Shown here in pieces: positions 1 to 8,147 of a stretch of DNA of 43,639 nt. The position numbers and the translations under genes are program-made. The notes beneath the pieces are model-generated. The model saw nothing but the letters and a program-made list of their open reading frames with translations, was not told where the DNA came from and did no database searches. Numbering within the stretch: position 1 is the first letter of the stretch; every line of letters starts with the position of its first letter. The stretch is from the NCBI RefSeq assembly GCF_002154505.1, contig NZ_MUBM01000103.1, positions 361-43,999 on the forward strand, written 5' to 3'. This stretch comes from Streptomyces carpinensis. GTDB lineage: Bacteria > Actinomycetota > Actinomycetes > Streptomycetales > Streptomycetaceae.

Positions 1-146
1 TGTCCGTGCCGTCCTGCGGGCGGGCACCTGCGCCGGTGTCCGTGCCGTCCTGCGGGTCGGCACCTGTGCCGGTGTCTGCGTCGTCCCGTGCGGCGCCCTC
101 CCGAGCGGGGCCTGGAGCGGTGCCGGTGTCCGTGCCGTCCTGCGGG
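1..146. repeat. 36-bp direct repeats inside the partial gene
   Basis: The 20-mer TGTCCGTGCCGTCCTGCGGG occurs at 1-20, 37-56 and 127-146. The first two copies are part of a full 36-bp tandem unit (1-36, 37-72). Read on the minus strand the unit encodes PQDGTDTG-type repeats, so its period is a multiple of three. Confidence 0.8.
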
Positions 147-223
147 CCTGGGTCGTCCTGCTGAACGGGGGTCGCCTCTATGCCCGTGCCGCCCTGTGGA
201 ACTGAGGTCGTGTCCTTCGTCAT
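1..223 (-). CDS. Partial gene, repeat-rich hydrophilic N-terminus
   Basis: Only the first 74 codons lie in the window; the gene runs off the left edge. The ATG at 223-221 is preceded on the minus strand by a strong ribosome binding site (GGGAGG, about 6 nt upstream). The peptide begins MTKDTTSVPQGG and then becomes a low-complexity acidic and Gly/Pro/Thr-rich stretch in which the unit PQDGTDTG recurs, encoded by DNA direct repeats. Such sequence is typical of disordered N-terminal linkers. No domain is visible, so the function cannot be stated. It is divergent from the enoyl-CoA hydratase gene. Confidence 0.6.
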   Translation of the reverse strand, partial: MTKDTTSVPQGGTGIEATPVQQDDPGPQDGTDTGTAPGPAREGAARDDADTGTGADPQDGTDTGAGARPQDGTD

Positions 224-393
224 CGCCGTCCTCCCGGTGCGCGCCCCCTGTGCGCCGTGGCGGACGCACGTTATGCGGTGGCGCGCCGGAGTTCGCGCGA
301 GTTGGGCGGGAAATCACCCGAACGGGGGGCTGGCCCTGGACACCGACCCCCTTTCCCTACGGAGGCGCGGCTGCGATGATCGGTGCGGACGTT

Positions 394-409
394 GTTAACC
401 CGCGTTAAC
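394..409. promoter_or_regulatory. Double GTTAAC motif upstream of the enoyl-CoA hydratase
   Basis: Two copies of the self-complementary hexamer GTTAAC (394-399 and 404-409) are separated by 4 bp and sit just before the ribosome binding site GGAGGG. They lie in the 197-bp divergent intergenic region 224-420. This could be an operator for a fatty-acid or acyl-CoA responsive repressor, but that is inference from position only. Confidence 0.35.
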
Positions 410-420
410 CGGAGGGTGTC

Positions 421-1215
421 ATGAGCGAGGAGCGGTTCGGGGAGTTCGTGCTGGTGCGGCGGCACGACCACGTCGCGGAGCTCGTCCTCGACCGGCCCAA
501 GGCCATGAACGCCGTGTCGACGGACATGGCCCGCTCGATCGCCGGGGCCTGCGCCGCGCTCGCCGCCGACCGGGACGTGCGCGTCGTCGTCGTGTCCTCG
601 TCGCACGAGCGGGCGTTCTGCGTCGGGGCCGACCTGAAGGAGCGGAACTCCTTCAGCGACGCCGACCTGGTGAAGCAGCGGCCGGTCGCGCGCGGGGCGT
701 ACACCGGCGTACTGGAGCTGCCGATGCCGACGATCGCCGCCGTGCACGGGTTCGCGCTCGGCGGGGGCTTCGAGCTGGCGCTGTCCTGCGACGTGATCGT
801 GGCCGACCGTACGGCCGTGGTGGGGCTGCCGGAGGTGTCCGTCGGAGTGATCCCCGGCGGCGGCGGGACGCAGCTGCTGCCCCGCCGGGTGGGTGCCGCG
901 CGGGCGGCCGAGCTGATCTTCACGGCGCGCCGCCTGGAGGCCGCCGAGGCGCACGAGCTGGGGCTCGTGGACCAGTTGGTGGACGAGGGCCGGGACCGGG
1001 CGGAGGCCCTGGAGCTGGCCGCCCGGATGGCCGCGAACTCGCCGGTCGGTCTGCGCGCGGCCAAGCGCGCGCTGCGCCTCGGGCACGGGCTGGATCTGCG
1101 GGCCGGACTCGAGGTGGAGGACGCGGCATGGCGTGCGGTGGCGTTCTCGGCGGACCGGGCGGAGGGCGTGGCCGCCTTCAACGAGAAGCGCGCACCGCGC
1201 TGGCCGGGTGAGTGA
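421..1215 (+). CDS. Enoyl-CoA hydratase/isomerase family protein (crotonase fold)
   Basis: A 264-residue crotonase-superfamily protein, the usual length for the family. The oxyanion-hole regions are visible as SSSHERAFCVGADLKE (about 60-76) and AAVHGFALGGGFELALSCD (about 105-122), followed by GLPEVSVGVIPGGGGTQLLPR, which is typical of hydratases that add water to 2-enoyl-CoA in beta-oxidation or branched-chain amino acid breakdown. The ATG has GGAGGG 5 nt upstream. A stem-loop follows the stop, so it is probably transcribed alone. Substrate chain length cannot be read from sequence. Confidence 0.93.
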   Translation: MSEERFGEFVLVRRHDHVAELVLDRPKAMNAVSTDMARSIAGACAALAADRDVRVVVVSSSHERAFCVGADLKERNSFSDADLVKQRPVARGAYTGVLELPMPTIAAVHGFALGGGFELALSCDVIVADRTAVVGLPEVSVGVIPGGGGTQLLPRRVGAARAAELIFTARRLEAAEAHELGLVDQLVDEGRDRAEALELAARMAANSPVGLRAAKRALRLGHGLDLRAGLEVEDAAWRAVAFSADRAEGVAAFNEKRAPRWPGE

Positions 1216-1228
1216 CGACGACTCGCGG

Positions 1229-1250
1229 CGGCCGGCGGCTGCGCCGGCCG
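1229..1250 (+). terminator. Stem-loop after enoyl-CoA hydratase
   Basis: A perfect 9-bp inverted repeat (CGGCCGGCG/CGCCGGCCG) with a 4-nt loop, 13 nt after the stop. There is no U-tract, as is common for Streptomyces terminators. Confidence 0.6.
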
Positions 1251-1336
1251 TGTCCCCCCGCGGGCATCGATGGATGCGGCCCACCGACAGATGCATCAAT
1301 GTCCCGGAATGCGCAAAACATCCCTAGCCTGGGGTA

Positions 1337-2488
1337 ATGGGCGAGAACAGGCGGCTGGCCGCCGTCGTGGCGTTGGCGCAGGGGATGGCCGCGGCGCACA
1401 CTCCGCGTGAGTCGTGGCGGGCGGCGGCGCTCGGTGCCTGCCGGGCGCTGGAGGGGAGTTTCGCCGCGCTGTCGGTGTGGGAGCGCGAGCGTGGTCGGCT
1501 GCGGGTCCTGGTGAACGTGGGGGATCGCGCGCCCGAGGAGGAGGAGTTCCCCGAGGATGAGACCTACCCCGTGCACCAGTTCCCGGAGATCACCGAGTTC
1601 CTGCACGAGCGGTGGGCTTCCGGCGGTGAGCCCGACGCCTGGGTGGAGACCGCCGAGGGGTCCGCGGCCGGCCGGTCCGGCTACTGCCACCAGCGGGTCG
1701 CGGCCCTGCGCCGGCGCGGTCGCGGCTGCTGCGTGGTCGCGCCGATCGTGCAGCACGGACGCGCCTGGGGCGAGCTGTACGTCGCCCGCTCGTCCGGCGA
1801 CCCCTTCTTCGACCGGGCCGACTCCGACTTCGCCACGGTGCTCGCCGCCGTGGTGGCCGCGGGCCTCGCGCAGACCGAGCGGCTGGAGGAGGCCCGCAGG
1901 CTGGCGTTCACCGACGCGCTCACCGGGCTGGCCAACCGCCGTGCCGTCGACGTCCGGCTGGAGGAGGCGATCGAGCGGCACCGCGAGGACGGGACGGTCG
2001 TCAGCCTCGTCGTCTGCGACCTCAACGGCCTCAAGCGGGTCAACGACACCCTCGGCCACGCCGTCGGCGACCGGCTGCTGGAGCGGTTCGGGTCCGTGCT
2101 GTCGCTGTGCGGGGCGATGGTGCCCGGCGCCCTCGCGGCACGCCTGGGCGGTGACGAGTTCTGTCTGCTCGCGGTGGGGTCGTCCGCGGACGAGGTGGTC
2201 AAGGCGGCCGACGAGCTGTGCCGGCGCGCCGCCGAGCTGGAGCTGGGGGAGGGCGTCGCCTGCGGGGTGGCGTCGACCGAGGACGCGATCGGGCCGGTGC
2301 GGTCGGCCCGGCGGCTGTTCCGGCTCGCCGACGCCGCGCAGTACCGGGCGAAGGCGCTGCGCGCCGAGCGGCCGGTGGTCGCCGGCCGGGAGGGACCCGA
2401 GGATCCGGTGGTCCGCCTCGCCGACGAGCCGTCTCCCGCGCCGCAGGGTCGGGCCGAACGGCGCCGCTTCCGTGGCCGCCGGGCGTGA
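1337..2488 (+). CDS. GAF-GGDEF diguanylate cyclase
   Basis: A 383-residue soluble protein. Residues about 10-190 look like a GAF sensory domain. Residues about 195-355 form a GGDEF domain with FTDALTGLANRRAVD at its start and an intact RLGGDEF signature, so synthesis of c-di-GMP from two GTP is expected. No RxxD inhibitory site is seen upstream of the signature. In Streptomyces c-di-GMP controls development through BldD and WhiG/RsiG. No ribosome binding site is evident; a TAGCCT -10-like box (1325-1330) ends 6 nt before the ATG, which would fit a leaderless transcript. I recall the S. coelicolor equivalent as SCO4931, from memory. Confidence 0.9.
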   Translation: MGENRRLAAVVALAQGMAAAHTPRESWRAAALGACRALEGSFAALSVWERERGRLRVLVNVGDRAPEEEEFPEDETYPVHQFPEITEFLHERWASGGEPDAWVETAEGSAAGRSGYCHQRVAALRRRGRGCCVVAPIVQHGRAWGELYVARSSGDPFFDRADSDFATVLAAVVAAGLAQTERLEEARRLAFTDALTGLANRRAVDVRLEEAIERHREDGTVVSLVVCDLNGLKRVNDTLGHAVGDRLLERFGSVLSLCGAMVPGALAARLGGDEFCLLAVGSSADEVVKAADELCRRAAELELGEGVACGVASTEDAIGPVRSARRLFRLADAAQYRAKALRAERPVVAGREGPEDPVVRLADEPSPAPQGRAERRRFRGRRA

Positions 2489-2499
2489 GGTGCCCGATG

Positions 2500-2539
2500 C
2501 GTCCGGCGCCGGGCGTGAGGGCCGCAAGGGCGCCGGACG
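2500..2539 (+). terminator. Stem-loop after the GGDEF gene
   Basis: A perfect 11-bp inverted repeat (CGTCCGGCGCC at 2500-2510, GGCGCCGGACG at 2529-2539) with an 18-nt loop. It lies 12 nt after the stop codon and before the hutH promoter. Confidence 0.6.
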
Positions 2540-2605
2540 TGATGTGCGTGGGGCCGTGGCGCGGGTCACCCGGGAGGTAAGGGGGGGCGCACCCGTCACC
2601 CACTA

Positions 2606-2634
2606 GTGACATCTTCGCATTCACTGCGTACGCT
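2606..2634 (+). promoter_or_regulatory. Probable hutH promoter (leaderless)
   Basis: GTGACA (2606-2611) and TACGCT (2629-2634) are spaced by 17 bp and resemble Streptomyces housekeeping-sigma hexamers. The -10 box ends 7 nt before the hutH ATG and there is no ribosome binding site, so a leaderless mRNA starting at or near the ATG is likely. This also argues against a longer N-terminal extension starting at 2606. Confidence 0.5.
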
Positions 2635-2641
2635 CCTGAAT

Positions 2642-4186
2642 ATGGATATGCACACTGTGGTGGTGGGGACGTCCGGTGTCACCGCGTCCGACGTTCTCGC
2701 CGTGGCGCGCGGCGGCGCACGGGTCGAGCTCTCCGGGGAGGCGGTGGCGGCCCTCGCGGCGGCCCGGGAGACCGTGGAGGCACTGGCGGCCAAGCCCGAT
2801 CCCGTCTACGGCGTCAGTACCGGTTTCGGTGCCCTGGCGACCCGGCACATCAGCCAGGACCTGCGCACCCGGCTGCAGCGCAACATCGTCCGCTCGCACG
2901 CCGCCGGCATGGGCCCGAGGGTGGAGCGCGAGGTCGTACGGGCCCTGATGTTCCTGCGGCTGAAGACCGTCTGCTCCGGCCGCACCGGCGTGCGCCCCGA
3001 GGTCGCGCAGACCATGGCCGACGTCCTGAACGCCTCGATCACCCCGGTCGTGCACGAGTACGGCTCCCTCGGCTGCTCCGGCGACCTGGCCCCGCTGTCG
3101 CACTGCGCCCTCACACTCATGGGCGAGGGCGACGCCGAGGGCCCGGACGGGACCGTCCGCCCGGCGGCCGAACTCCTCGCCGAGCACGGCATCCAGCCCG
3201 TCGAGCTGCGCGAGAAGGAGGGCCTGGCCCTGCTCAACGGCACCGACGGCATGCTCGGCATGCTGGTCATGGCCCTCGCCGACCTCGACACCCTCTACAA
3301 GTCCGCCGACATCACCGCCGCCCTCAGCCTGGAGGCGCTCCTCGGCACGGACAAGGTCCTGGCCCCCGAGCTGCACGCCATCCGCCCGCACCCCGGCCAG
3401 GGCGCCAGCGCCGCCAACATGCTGGCCGTTCTGAAGGGTTCGGGTCTCACCGGCCACCACCAGGACGACGCCCCGCGCGTCCAGGACGCCTACTCCGTGC
3501 GCTGTGCCCCCCAGGTGGCGGGCGCCGGCCGGGACACCATGGCGCACGCCCGCCTGGTCGCCGATCGTGAACTCGCCTCCGCCGTCGACAATCCGGTCGT
3601 GCTGCCCGACGGCCGGGTGGAGTCCAACGGCAACTTCCACGGCGCCCCGGTCGCCTACGTCCTGGACTTCCTCGCCATCGCGGCCGCCGACCTCGGCTCC
3701 ATCGCCGAGCGTCGCACCGACCGGCTGCTCGACAAGAACCGCAGCCACGGCCTGCCGCCGTTCCTCGCCGACGACGCCGGCGTGGACTCCGGCCTGATGA
3801 TCGCTCAGTACACGCAGGCCGCGCTGGTCAGCGAGATGAAGCGGCTCGCCGTACCGGCGTCCGCTGACTCCATCCCGTCCTCCGCCATGCAGGAGGACCA
3901 CGTCTCCATGGGCTGGTCGGCGGCGCGCAAGCTGCGCACGGCCGTCGACAACCTGACCCGGATCATCGCGGTCGAGCTGTACGCCGCCACGCGCGCCATC
4001 GAGCTGCGCGACGGTCTGATCCCGGCTCCCGCGAGCCGGGCGGTCATCGGCGCGGCTCGCGAGGCGGGCGTGGGCGGGCCCGGCCCGGACCGCTTCCTGG
4101 CCCCGGACCTCGCCGCCGCCGACGCCTTCGTGCGCGACGGCCGCCTCCTCGCCGCGGCCGAGACCGTCACCGGCCCGCTGCAGTAG
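2642..4186 (+). CDS. hutH: Histidine ammonia-lyase (histidase)
   Basis: A 514-residue enzyme that deaminates L-histidine to urocanate, the first step of histidine use. The MIO electrophile arises from the Cys-Ser-Gly in GSLGCSGDLAPLSH (about residue 145), the Streptomyces form rather than the Ala-Ser-Gly of most bacteria. Other hallmarks are YGVSTGFGALATRHI near the N-terminus, QDAYSVRCAPQV, VESNGNFHGAPVAY and SSAMQEDHVSMGW. The start at 2642 (MDMHTVVVG) matches the N-terminus I remember for S. griseus histidase; an in-frame GTG at 2606 lies within the promoter. No other hut gene is adjacent, consistent with scattered hut genes in Streptomyces. Confidence 0.97.
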   Translation: MDMHTVVVGTSGVTASDVLAVARGGARVELSGEAVAALAAARETVEALAAKPDPVYGVSTGFGALATRHISQDLRTRLQRNIVRSHAAGMGPRVEREVVRALMFLRLKTVCSGRTGVRPEVAQTMADVLNASITPVVHEYGSLGCSGDLAPLSHCALTLMGEGDAEGPDGTVRPAAELLAEHGIQPVELREKEGLALLNGTDGMLGMLVMALADLDTLYKSADITAALSLEALLGTDKVLAPELHAIRPHPGQGASAANMLAVLKGSGLTGHHQDDAPRVQDAYSVRCAPQVAGAGRDTMAHARLVADRELASAVDNPVVLPDGRVESNGNFHGAPVAYVLDFLAIAAADLGSIAERRTDRLLDKNRSHGLPPFLADDAGVDSGLMIAQYTQAALVSEMKRLAVPASADSIPSSAMQEDHVSMGWSAARKLRTAVDNLTRIIAVELYAATRAIELRDGLIPAPASRAVIGAAREAGVGGPGPDRFLAPDLAAADAFVRDGRLLAAAETVTGPLQ

Positions 4187-4197
4187 GGGCGAAGGAG

Positions 4198-4232
4198 CGC
4201 CGGGAACGTCAGAGGCCGAGGCGTTCCCGGCG
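4198..4232. terminator. Bidirectional terminator between hutH and the LAxTG gene
   Basis: A perfect 11-bp inverted repeat CGCCGGGAACG/CGTTCCCGGCG with a 13-nt loop, lying between convergent genes. It overlaps the last codons and stop of the minus-strand gene, whose last residues RERLGL are encoded inside the stem. Confidence 0.7.
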
Positions 4233-4601
4233 TACCGAGTACACGACGAAGCCCGCGCCGACGGCGAGGAAGAGCGTGCCGCCGACGACGTAGGGAGTGG
4301 TGTCGACGCTTCCGGTGTCGGCGAGTTCCGTGCCGCCCTCGGACGAGGAACCGGCCTGGGCGGCCACCCCGTCCCGGGGCGCCGACCCGGCGCCGGACCG
4401 TTGCCCGGCCGTGACCGCCCGCGCCGCCACGGACGTCGAGGCGTCCCGCCCCTGCTCCCCGACGTGTGCCGTCGACTCCACCGCGGTCACCGCCGCTCTC
4501 GCCGGCGCGTCCGTCGCGTTCGCGGAGGGGACGAACCACAGGGCGCCCAGCAGGGTGCCCGCGGCGGTGGCGGTCAGCAACGTGCGGCGAGCGGATGACA
4601 C
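4209..4601 (-). CDS. Small sortase-anchored (LAxTG) surface protein
   Basis: A 130-residue secreted protein. It has an N-terminal signal peptide (MSSARRTLLTATAAG, hydrophobic to about residue 25, cleavage after SANA), a low-complexity Ala/Ser/Gly-rich mature region, then a C-terminal cell wall sorting signal: LADTG, a hydrophobic segment and the basic tail RRERLGL. LAxTG is the motif used by class E sortases, which anchor the long chaplins in Streptomyces. There is no chaplin domain, so this is a different wall-attached protein of unknown role. The GTG start gives the complete signal peptide. Confidence 0.75.
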   Translation of the reverse strand: MSSARRTLLTATAAGTLLGALWFVPSANATDAPARAAVTAVESTAHVGEQGRDASTSVAARAVTAGQRSGAGSAPRDGVAAQAGSSSEGGTELADTGSVDTTPYVVGGTLFLAVGAGFVVYSVRRERLGL

Positions 4602-5187
4602 GGAATATCGATCCCCTTGTGGCGCTGGCGAATTGGCCGTGTGGGCTGATGTTAGTGAAAATCGCGGGTCACAGGAAAGTCACGGGAGGTTTGTGTCTCC
4701 GGGCAGCGTGTGACTGGACATGCGGACGAAGGGCAACGCAGGACAGGAAAACGGGAGATCGGCGGGAGGCGCCGAGGCCGTGTGACGGAAGACACAGCGG
4801 CAGTCTCGTGGAATCGGCGGATCCGTTCGTACTGATCGGGGAACGGGTGGCGGCGGAGCCGTGGCGGACGCCCGGACCGGCATCCCGCCGGCCGGCGGGC
4901 CGGCGGCCGGGCGGCTCCGGATCGTGGCCCGACCAGCACAGGGCCGGCACCGGGCCCGCCGACGGGGCCGGTACCACCCCCGGTTCGCGGTACCGGGGGC
5001 CCGGCGAGGATGATGGCGACCGGCACGCGCACCACTCGGCATCCACCCACCCGACCGCCCCCGGCGGACGTGGTGAGGCCCACATCTGTGCGGCCTGGGG
5101 AACCGGACGAAACGGTCTTAGCGTTGATGATTCGTGACGGGGGACGCGTGGGGTCTCGGGGTTTTCGTAGCGATGGAGAAGCGTTTG
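4602..5187. other. Intergenic region with candidate SigE-type promoter
   Basis: These 586 bp separate two divergent cell-envelope genes. I see no convincing gene. GGAACC (about 5099-5104) is followed after 17 bp by CGTT (5122-5125), loosely like the Streptomyces SigE envelope-stress promoter pattern; L,D-transpeptidase genes are plausible SigE targets. A palindrome CCCGCCGGCCGGCGGG lies near 4885-4900. Both readings are tentative. Confidence 0.3.
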
Positions 5188-6435
5188 ATGACGAACAGTA
5201 AGCGGCGCAAGGCCCTGTTGGCCTCGTCCGCACTGCTCGGTGGTGTACTGGTGCTCTCGGCCTGTTCCGGCGGCGGCAAGGCGGCCGACGGGAAGGGCGG
5301 CGACACCTCCCAGGCCAAGGCCGACAAGGCGGCGGCGCAGGAGTCGTCGGAAGCCCAGATCAAGATCACGCCGGCGGACGGCTCCGACAACGCCTCCATC
5401 AACAACTCCGCCGCCGTCACCGTGGCCAAGGGCACGCTGACCGCCGTCACCATGACCACGGCCGACGGCAAGGCGGTCCCGGGCGGGATATCGGCCGACA
5501 AGACGAGCTGGAAGCCCAGCGGCCAGCTCGAGCGCGCCACCACCTACAAGGTCTCCGCGACCGCCACGGACGCCAAGGGCCGCGCCGCCCACGAGAACGC
5601 CTCCTTCACCACCGTCGCCCCGGCGCACAGCTTCATCGGTTCCTTCACGCCGGACAACGGCACCACGGTCGGTGTGGGCATGCCGGTGTCGATCAACTTC
5701 GACAAGGCGATCACCAACAAGGCGGCCGTCCAGAAGGGCATCACGGTCACCTCCTCCAGCGGCCAGCAGGTCGTCGGCCACTGGTTCGGCGCCAACCGCC
5801 TGGACTTCCGGCCCGAGCAGTACTGGAAGGAGAACTCCACCGTCACGCTGAAGTTGGCCCTCGACGGGGTCCAGGGCGCCCCGGGTGTCTACGGCGTCCA
5901 GCAGAAGACGGTCACCTTCCACATCGGCCGCAACCAGGTCTCCTACGTCGACGCGAAGACCAAGCAGATGAAGGTCACGCAGGACGGCAGGACCATCAAG
6001 ACCATCCCGATCTCCGCCGGTTCCCCCGAGCACACCACCTACGAGGGCCGGATGGTGATCTCGGAGAAGTTCCAGCAGACCCGGATGAACGGCGCGACGG
6101 TCGGCTTCAAGGACTCCGACGGCAAGGGCGAGTACGACATCAAGGACGTGCCGCACGCCATGCGCCTGACCAGCTCCGGCACCTTCATCCACGGCAACTA
6201 CTGGGGCGGGCCGGGCGTCTTCGGCAACGTCAACACCAGCCACGGCTGTGTGGGCCTGCAGGACGCGAAGGGCGCGAACGACCCGAGCACGCCGGGCGCG
6301 TGGTTCTACAACCACTCGCTGATCGGTGACGTCGTGGTCGTGCAGAACACCGGTGACAAGACCGTCCAGCCCGACAACGGCCTCAACGGCTGGAACATGA
6401 GCTGGGCGCAGTGGACGGCCGGCTCCGCCGCCTGA
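5188..6435 (+). CDS. Lipoprotein L,D-transpeptidase (YkuD family)
   Basis: A 415-residue exported lipoprotein. The N-terminus is a lipobox signal peptide (KRRKALLASSALLGG then LSAC; the Cys would be lipidated). An Ala/Lys/Asp-rich linker, Ig-like domains (about 55-270) and a C-terminal YkuD catalytic domain follow. The active-site motif is visible as HGNYWGG...NTSHGCVGL, with the nucleophilic Cys in SHGC. The family makes 3-3 peptidoglycan cross-links and is beta-lactam tolerant except for carbapenems. The ATG at 5188 has GGAGAAG 6 nt upstream; upstream ATGs give longer, less typical signal peptides. A 12-bp hairpin follows the stop. Confidence 0.93.
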   Translation: MTNSKRRKALLASSALLGGVLVLSACSGGGKAADGKGGDTSQAKADKAAAQESSEAQIKITPADGSDNASINNSAAVTVAKGTLTAVTMTTADGKAVPGGISADKTSWKPSGQLERATTYKVSATATDAKGRAAHENASFTTVAPAHSFIGSFTPDNGTTVGVGMPVSINFDKAITNKAAVQKGITVTSSSGQQVVGHWFGANRLDFRPEQYWKENSTVTLKLALDGVQGAPGVYGVQQKTVTFHIGRNQVSYVDAKTKQMKVTQDGRTIKTIPISAGSPEHTTYEGRMVISEKFQQTRMNGATVGFKDSDGKGEYDIKDVPHAMRLTSSGTFIHGNYWGGPGVFGNVNTSHGCVGLQDAKGANDPSTPGAWFYNHSLIGDVVVVQNTGDKTVQPDNGLNGWNMSWAQWTAGSAA

Positions 6436-6453
6436 TCCACCGTCAACCCACCG

Positions 6454-6481
6454 CCGATGCCGCCCTCCGGGGCGGCATCGG
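6454..6481 (+). terminator. Terminator after the L,D-transpeptidase gene
   Basis: A perfect 12-bp inverted repeat CCGATGCCGCCC/GGGCGGCATCGG with a 4-nt loop, 18 nt after the stop. Confidence 0.8.
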
Positions 6482-6625
6482 TCGTCTCCGGGCGCGGCGG
6501 CGTGCGCGTCGCGGCGGTGGCGAAGCCTCCCCGGGCGCAGACAGCGCCCCTCGGAGGCTCTCTTCTCATGGTTCTCTGATGCGGGCCTTATCCCTTCATC
6601 ACGGTGCGTCCCTACTTTGCGGCGC

Positions 6626-8104
6626 ATGTTCTTCACCTACCTGAGGCGCGAGTTGCGCCGCCGCAGAAAGGCGGCCCTCGTCGTCGCCTCCGGCCTCGCG
6701 TTGGGCATCGCGCTGGTCATCGTGGTCAACTCCGTGTCCAACGGCATGGGCAAGGCGCAGGACAAGGTCCTGCAGTCGCTGTACGGCCTGGGCACGGACA
6801 TGACCGTCACGAAGGCGGCGAGCCCGACCGGCGACAGTGCGCAGCGGCCGCGCTTCAAGTTCGACGCCAAGGGCGACGACGACAACTCGACGCAGAGCAA
6901 CGATCTGGTCATGGCGCAGGGCTTCACCACCCTGCCCTCCTCGACGGTCACCAAGGTCGGCTCCCAGAACGGCGTCTCGTCCGCCGTCGGCGGGCTGAGC
7001 CTGCGGGTGGTGAAGGTCAGCGGCCAGTTCACCCGCGGCAAGTTCCAGCAGGAGGGCGGTGCCGGGCAGTTCGGGCGCCCGAACGCCCAGCAGTCGCCGC
7101 AGGGCAAGGTCACCGGCGGTGGCGCCGACTTCGACGTCAACCAGTACTCGGTCTACGGCACCGACGTCACCCAGCCGGCGCTCGGCCCGCTGACCTCCTC
7201 GAAGATCACCAGCGGCCGTACCTTCAAGACCACCGAGACCGACGCGAAGGTCGTCGTCGCCGACTCGGCGTACGCCAAGGAGAAGGAACTCAAGGTCGGC
7301 AGCACGGTCACCGTCAAGAACGTGAAGTACGAGGTGATCGGCATCGCGACCGCCGACAGCGGCGACGCGGCGGCCAACCTCTACATGCCGCTGAAGCAGG
7401 CGCAGACCATCAGCGACAACAAGGACAAGGTCACCACGGTCTTTGTCAAGGCGACCGACTCCCAGCAGATCGACTCCGTCAAGAGCGCCATCCAGAAGAA
7501 CGTCTCGGGGACCACCGTCACCACGTCCGCCGACCTGGCGAACACCGTCTCCGGCTCGCTGTCCACCGCCTCCGGTCTCGCCACCAACGTGGGCAAGTGG
7601 CTGTCGATCGCGGTGCTCGTGGCCGCGTTCCTGGTCGCCGGGCTGCTGACCTCCTCGGCGGTCTCCCGCCGGGTCCGCGAGTTCGGCACGCTGAAGGCGC
7701 TGGGCTGGAGGTCGGGCCGGGTCACCCGGCAGGTGGTCGGCGAGGCCGTCGTCAACGGGCTCGTCGGCGGCGCCCTCGGTATCGCGCTCGGCCTGGCGGG
7801 CGCCTACGCGGTGACGGCGGTCAGCCCGACCCTGCAGGCGCAGCTCGGCACCTCCGCCGGCGCGGCGGACCGTGCCGGCGGAGGCTTCGGCGGCGGCGGC
7901 GGCTTCGGTGGGGGCGGGGGCTTCGGCGGCCCCGGCCGGCAGGCCGCGAAGTCCCTGGAGGTCGCGCTCACCGCACCGGTCAGCCTCACCACCATCGCCG
8001 TGGCGGTCGGCCTCGCCGTGGCCGGTGGCCTGATCGCGGGCGGGTTCGGCGGCTGGCGGGCCTCCCGGCTGCGGCCGGCGGACGCGCTGCGCCGCGTCGA
8101 GTGA
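6626..8104 (+). CDS. ABC transporter permease, MacB/FtsX type
   Basis: A 492-residue membrane protein with an N-terminal membrane segment after MFFTYLRRELRRRRKAAL, a large extracytoplasmic MacB-like domain (about 60-310) and three C-terminal membrane segments. The FtsX-type region SSAVSRRVREFGTLKALGWRSG is clear. A Gly/Phe-rich loop with repeated GGGFGG units (about residues 412-432) precedes the last membrane segment. No ribosome binding site precedes the ATG; a TACTTT box (6613-6618) ends 7 nt upstream, so the message may be leaderless. It pairs with the ATPase gene 43 bp downstream. The substrate is unknown. Confidence 0.88.
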   Translation: MFFTYLRRELRRRRKAALVVASGLALGIALVIVVNSVSNGMGKAQDKVLQSLYGLGTDMTVTKAASPTGDSAQRPRFKFDAKGDDDNSTQSNDLVMAQGFTTLPSSTVTKVGSQNGVSSAVGGLSLRVVKVSGQFTRGKFQQEGGAGQFGRPNAQQSPQGKVTGGGADFDVNQYSVYGTDVTQPALGPLTSSKITSGRTFKTTETDAKVVVADSAYAKEKELKVGSTVTVKNVKYEVIGIATADSGDAAANLYMPLKQAQTISDNKDKVTTVFVKATDSQQIDSVKSAIQKNVSGTTVTTSADLANTVSGSLSTASGLATNVGKWLSIAVLVAAFLVAGLLTSSAVSRRVREFGTLKALGWRSGRVTRQVVGEAVVNGLVGGALGIALGLAGAYAVTAVSPTLQAQLGTSAGAADRAGGGFGGGGGFGGGGGFGGPGRQAAKSLEVALTAPVSLTTIAVAVGLAVAGGLIAGGFGGWRASRLRPADALRRVE

Positions 8105-8147
8105 CACCCGCGCCGCCCCACCCCGTCACGCACCCCAGGAGAGCACC

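Noticed and set aside
271..1299. Long minus-strand open frame antisense to the enoyl-CoA hydratase gene
   Set aside because: It is a shadow of the plus-strand gene, caused by high GC; the product is Arg/Gly/Pro-rich with no domain and no ribosome binding site.
4602..5187. ydaO-type c-di-AMP riboswitch before the L,D-transpeptidase gene
   Set aside because: Such switches precede some actinobacterial wall-hydrolase genes, but I could not find the conserved core segments here.
4669..6636. 655-codon minus-strand frame over the L,D-transpeptidase
   Set aside because: Antisense to a clear gene; composition is artefactual and it crosses a terminator hairpin.
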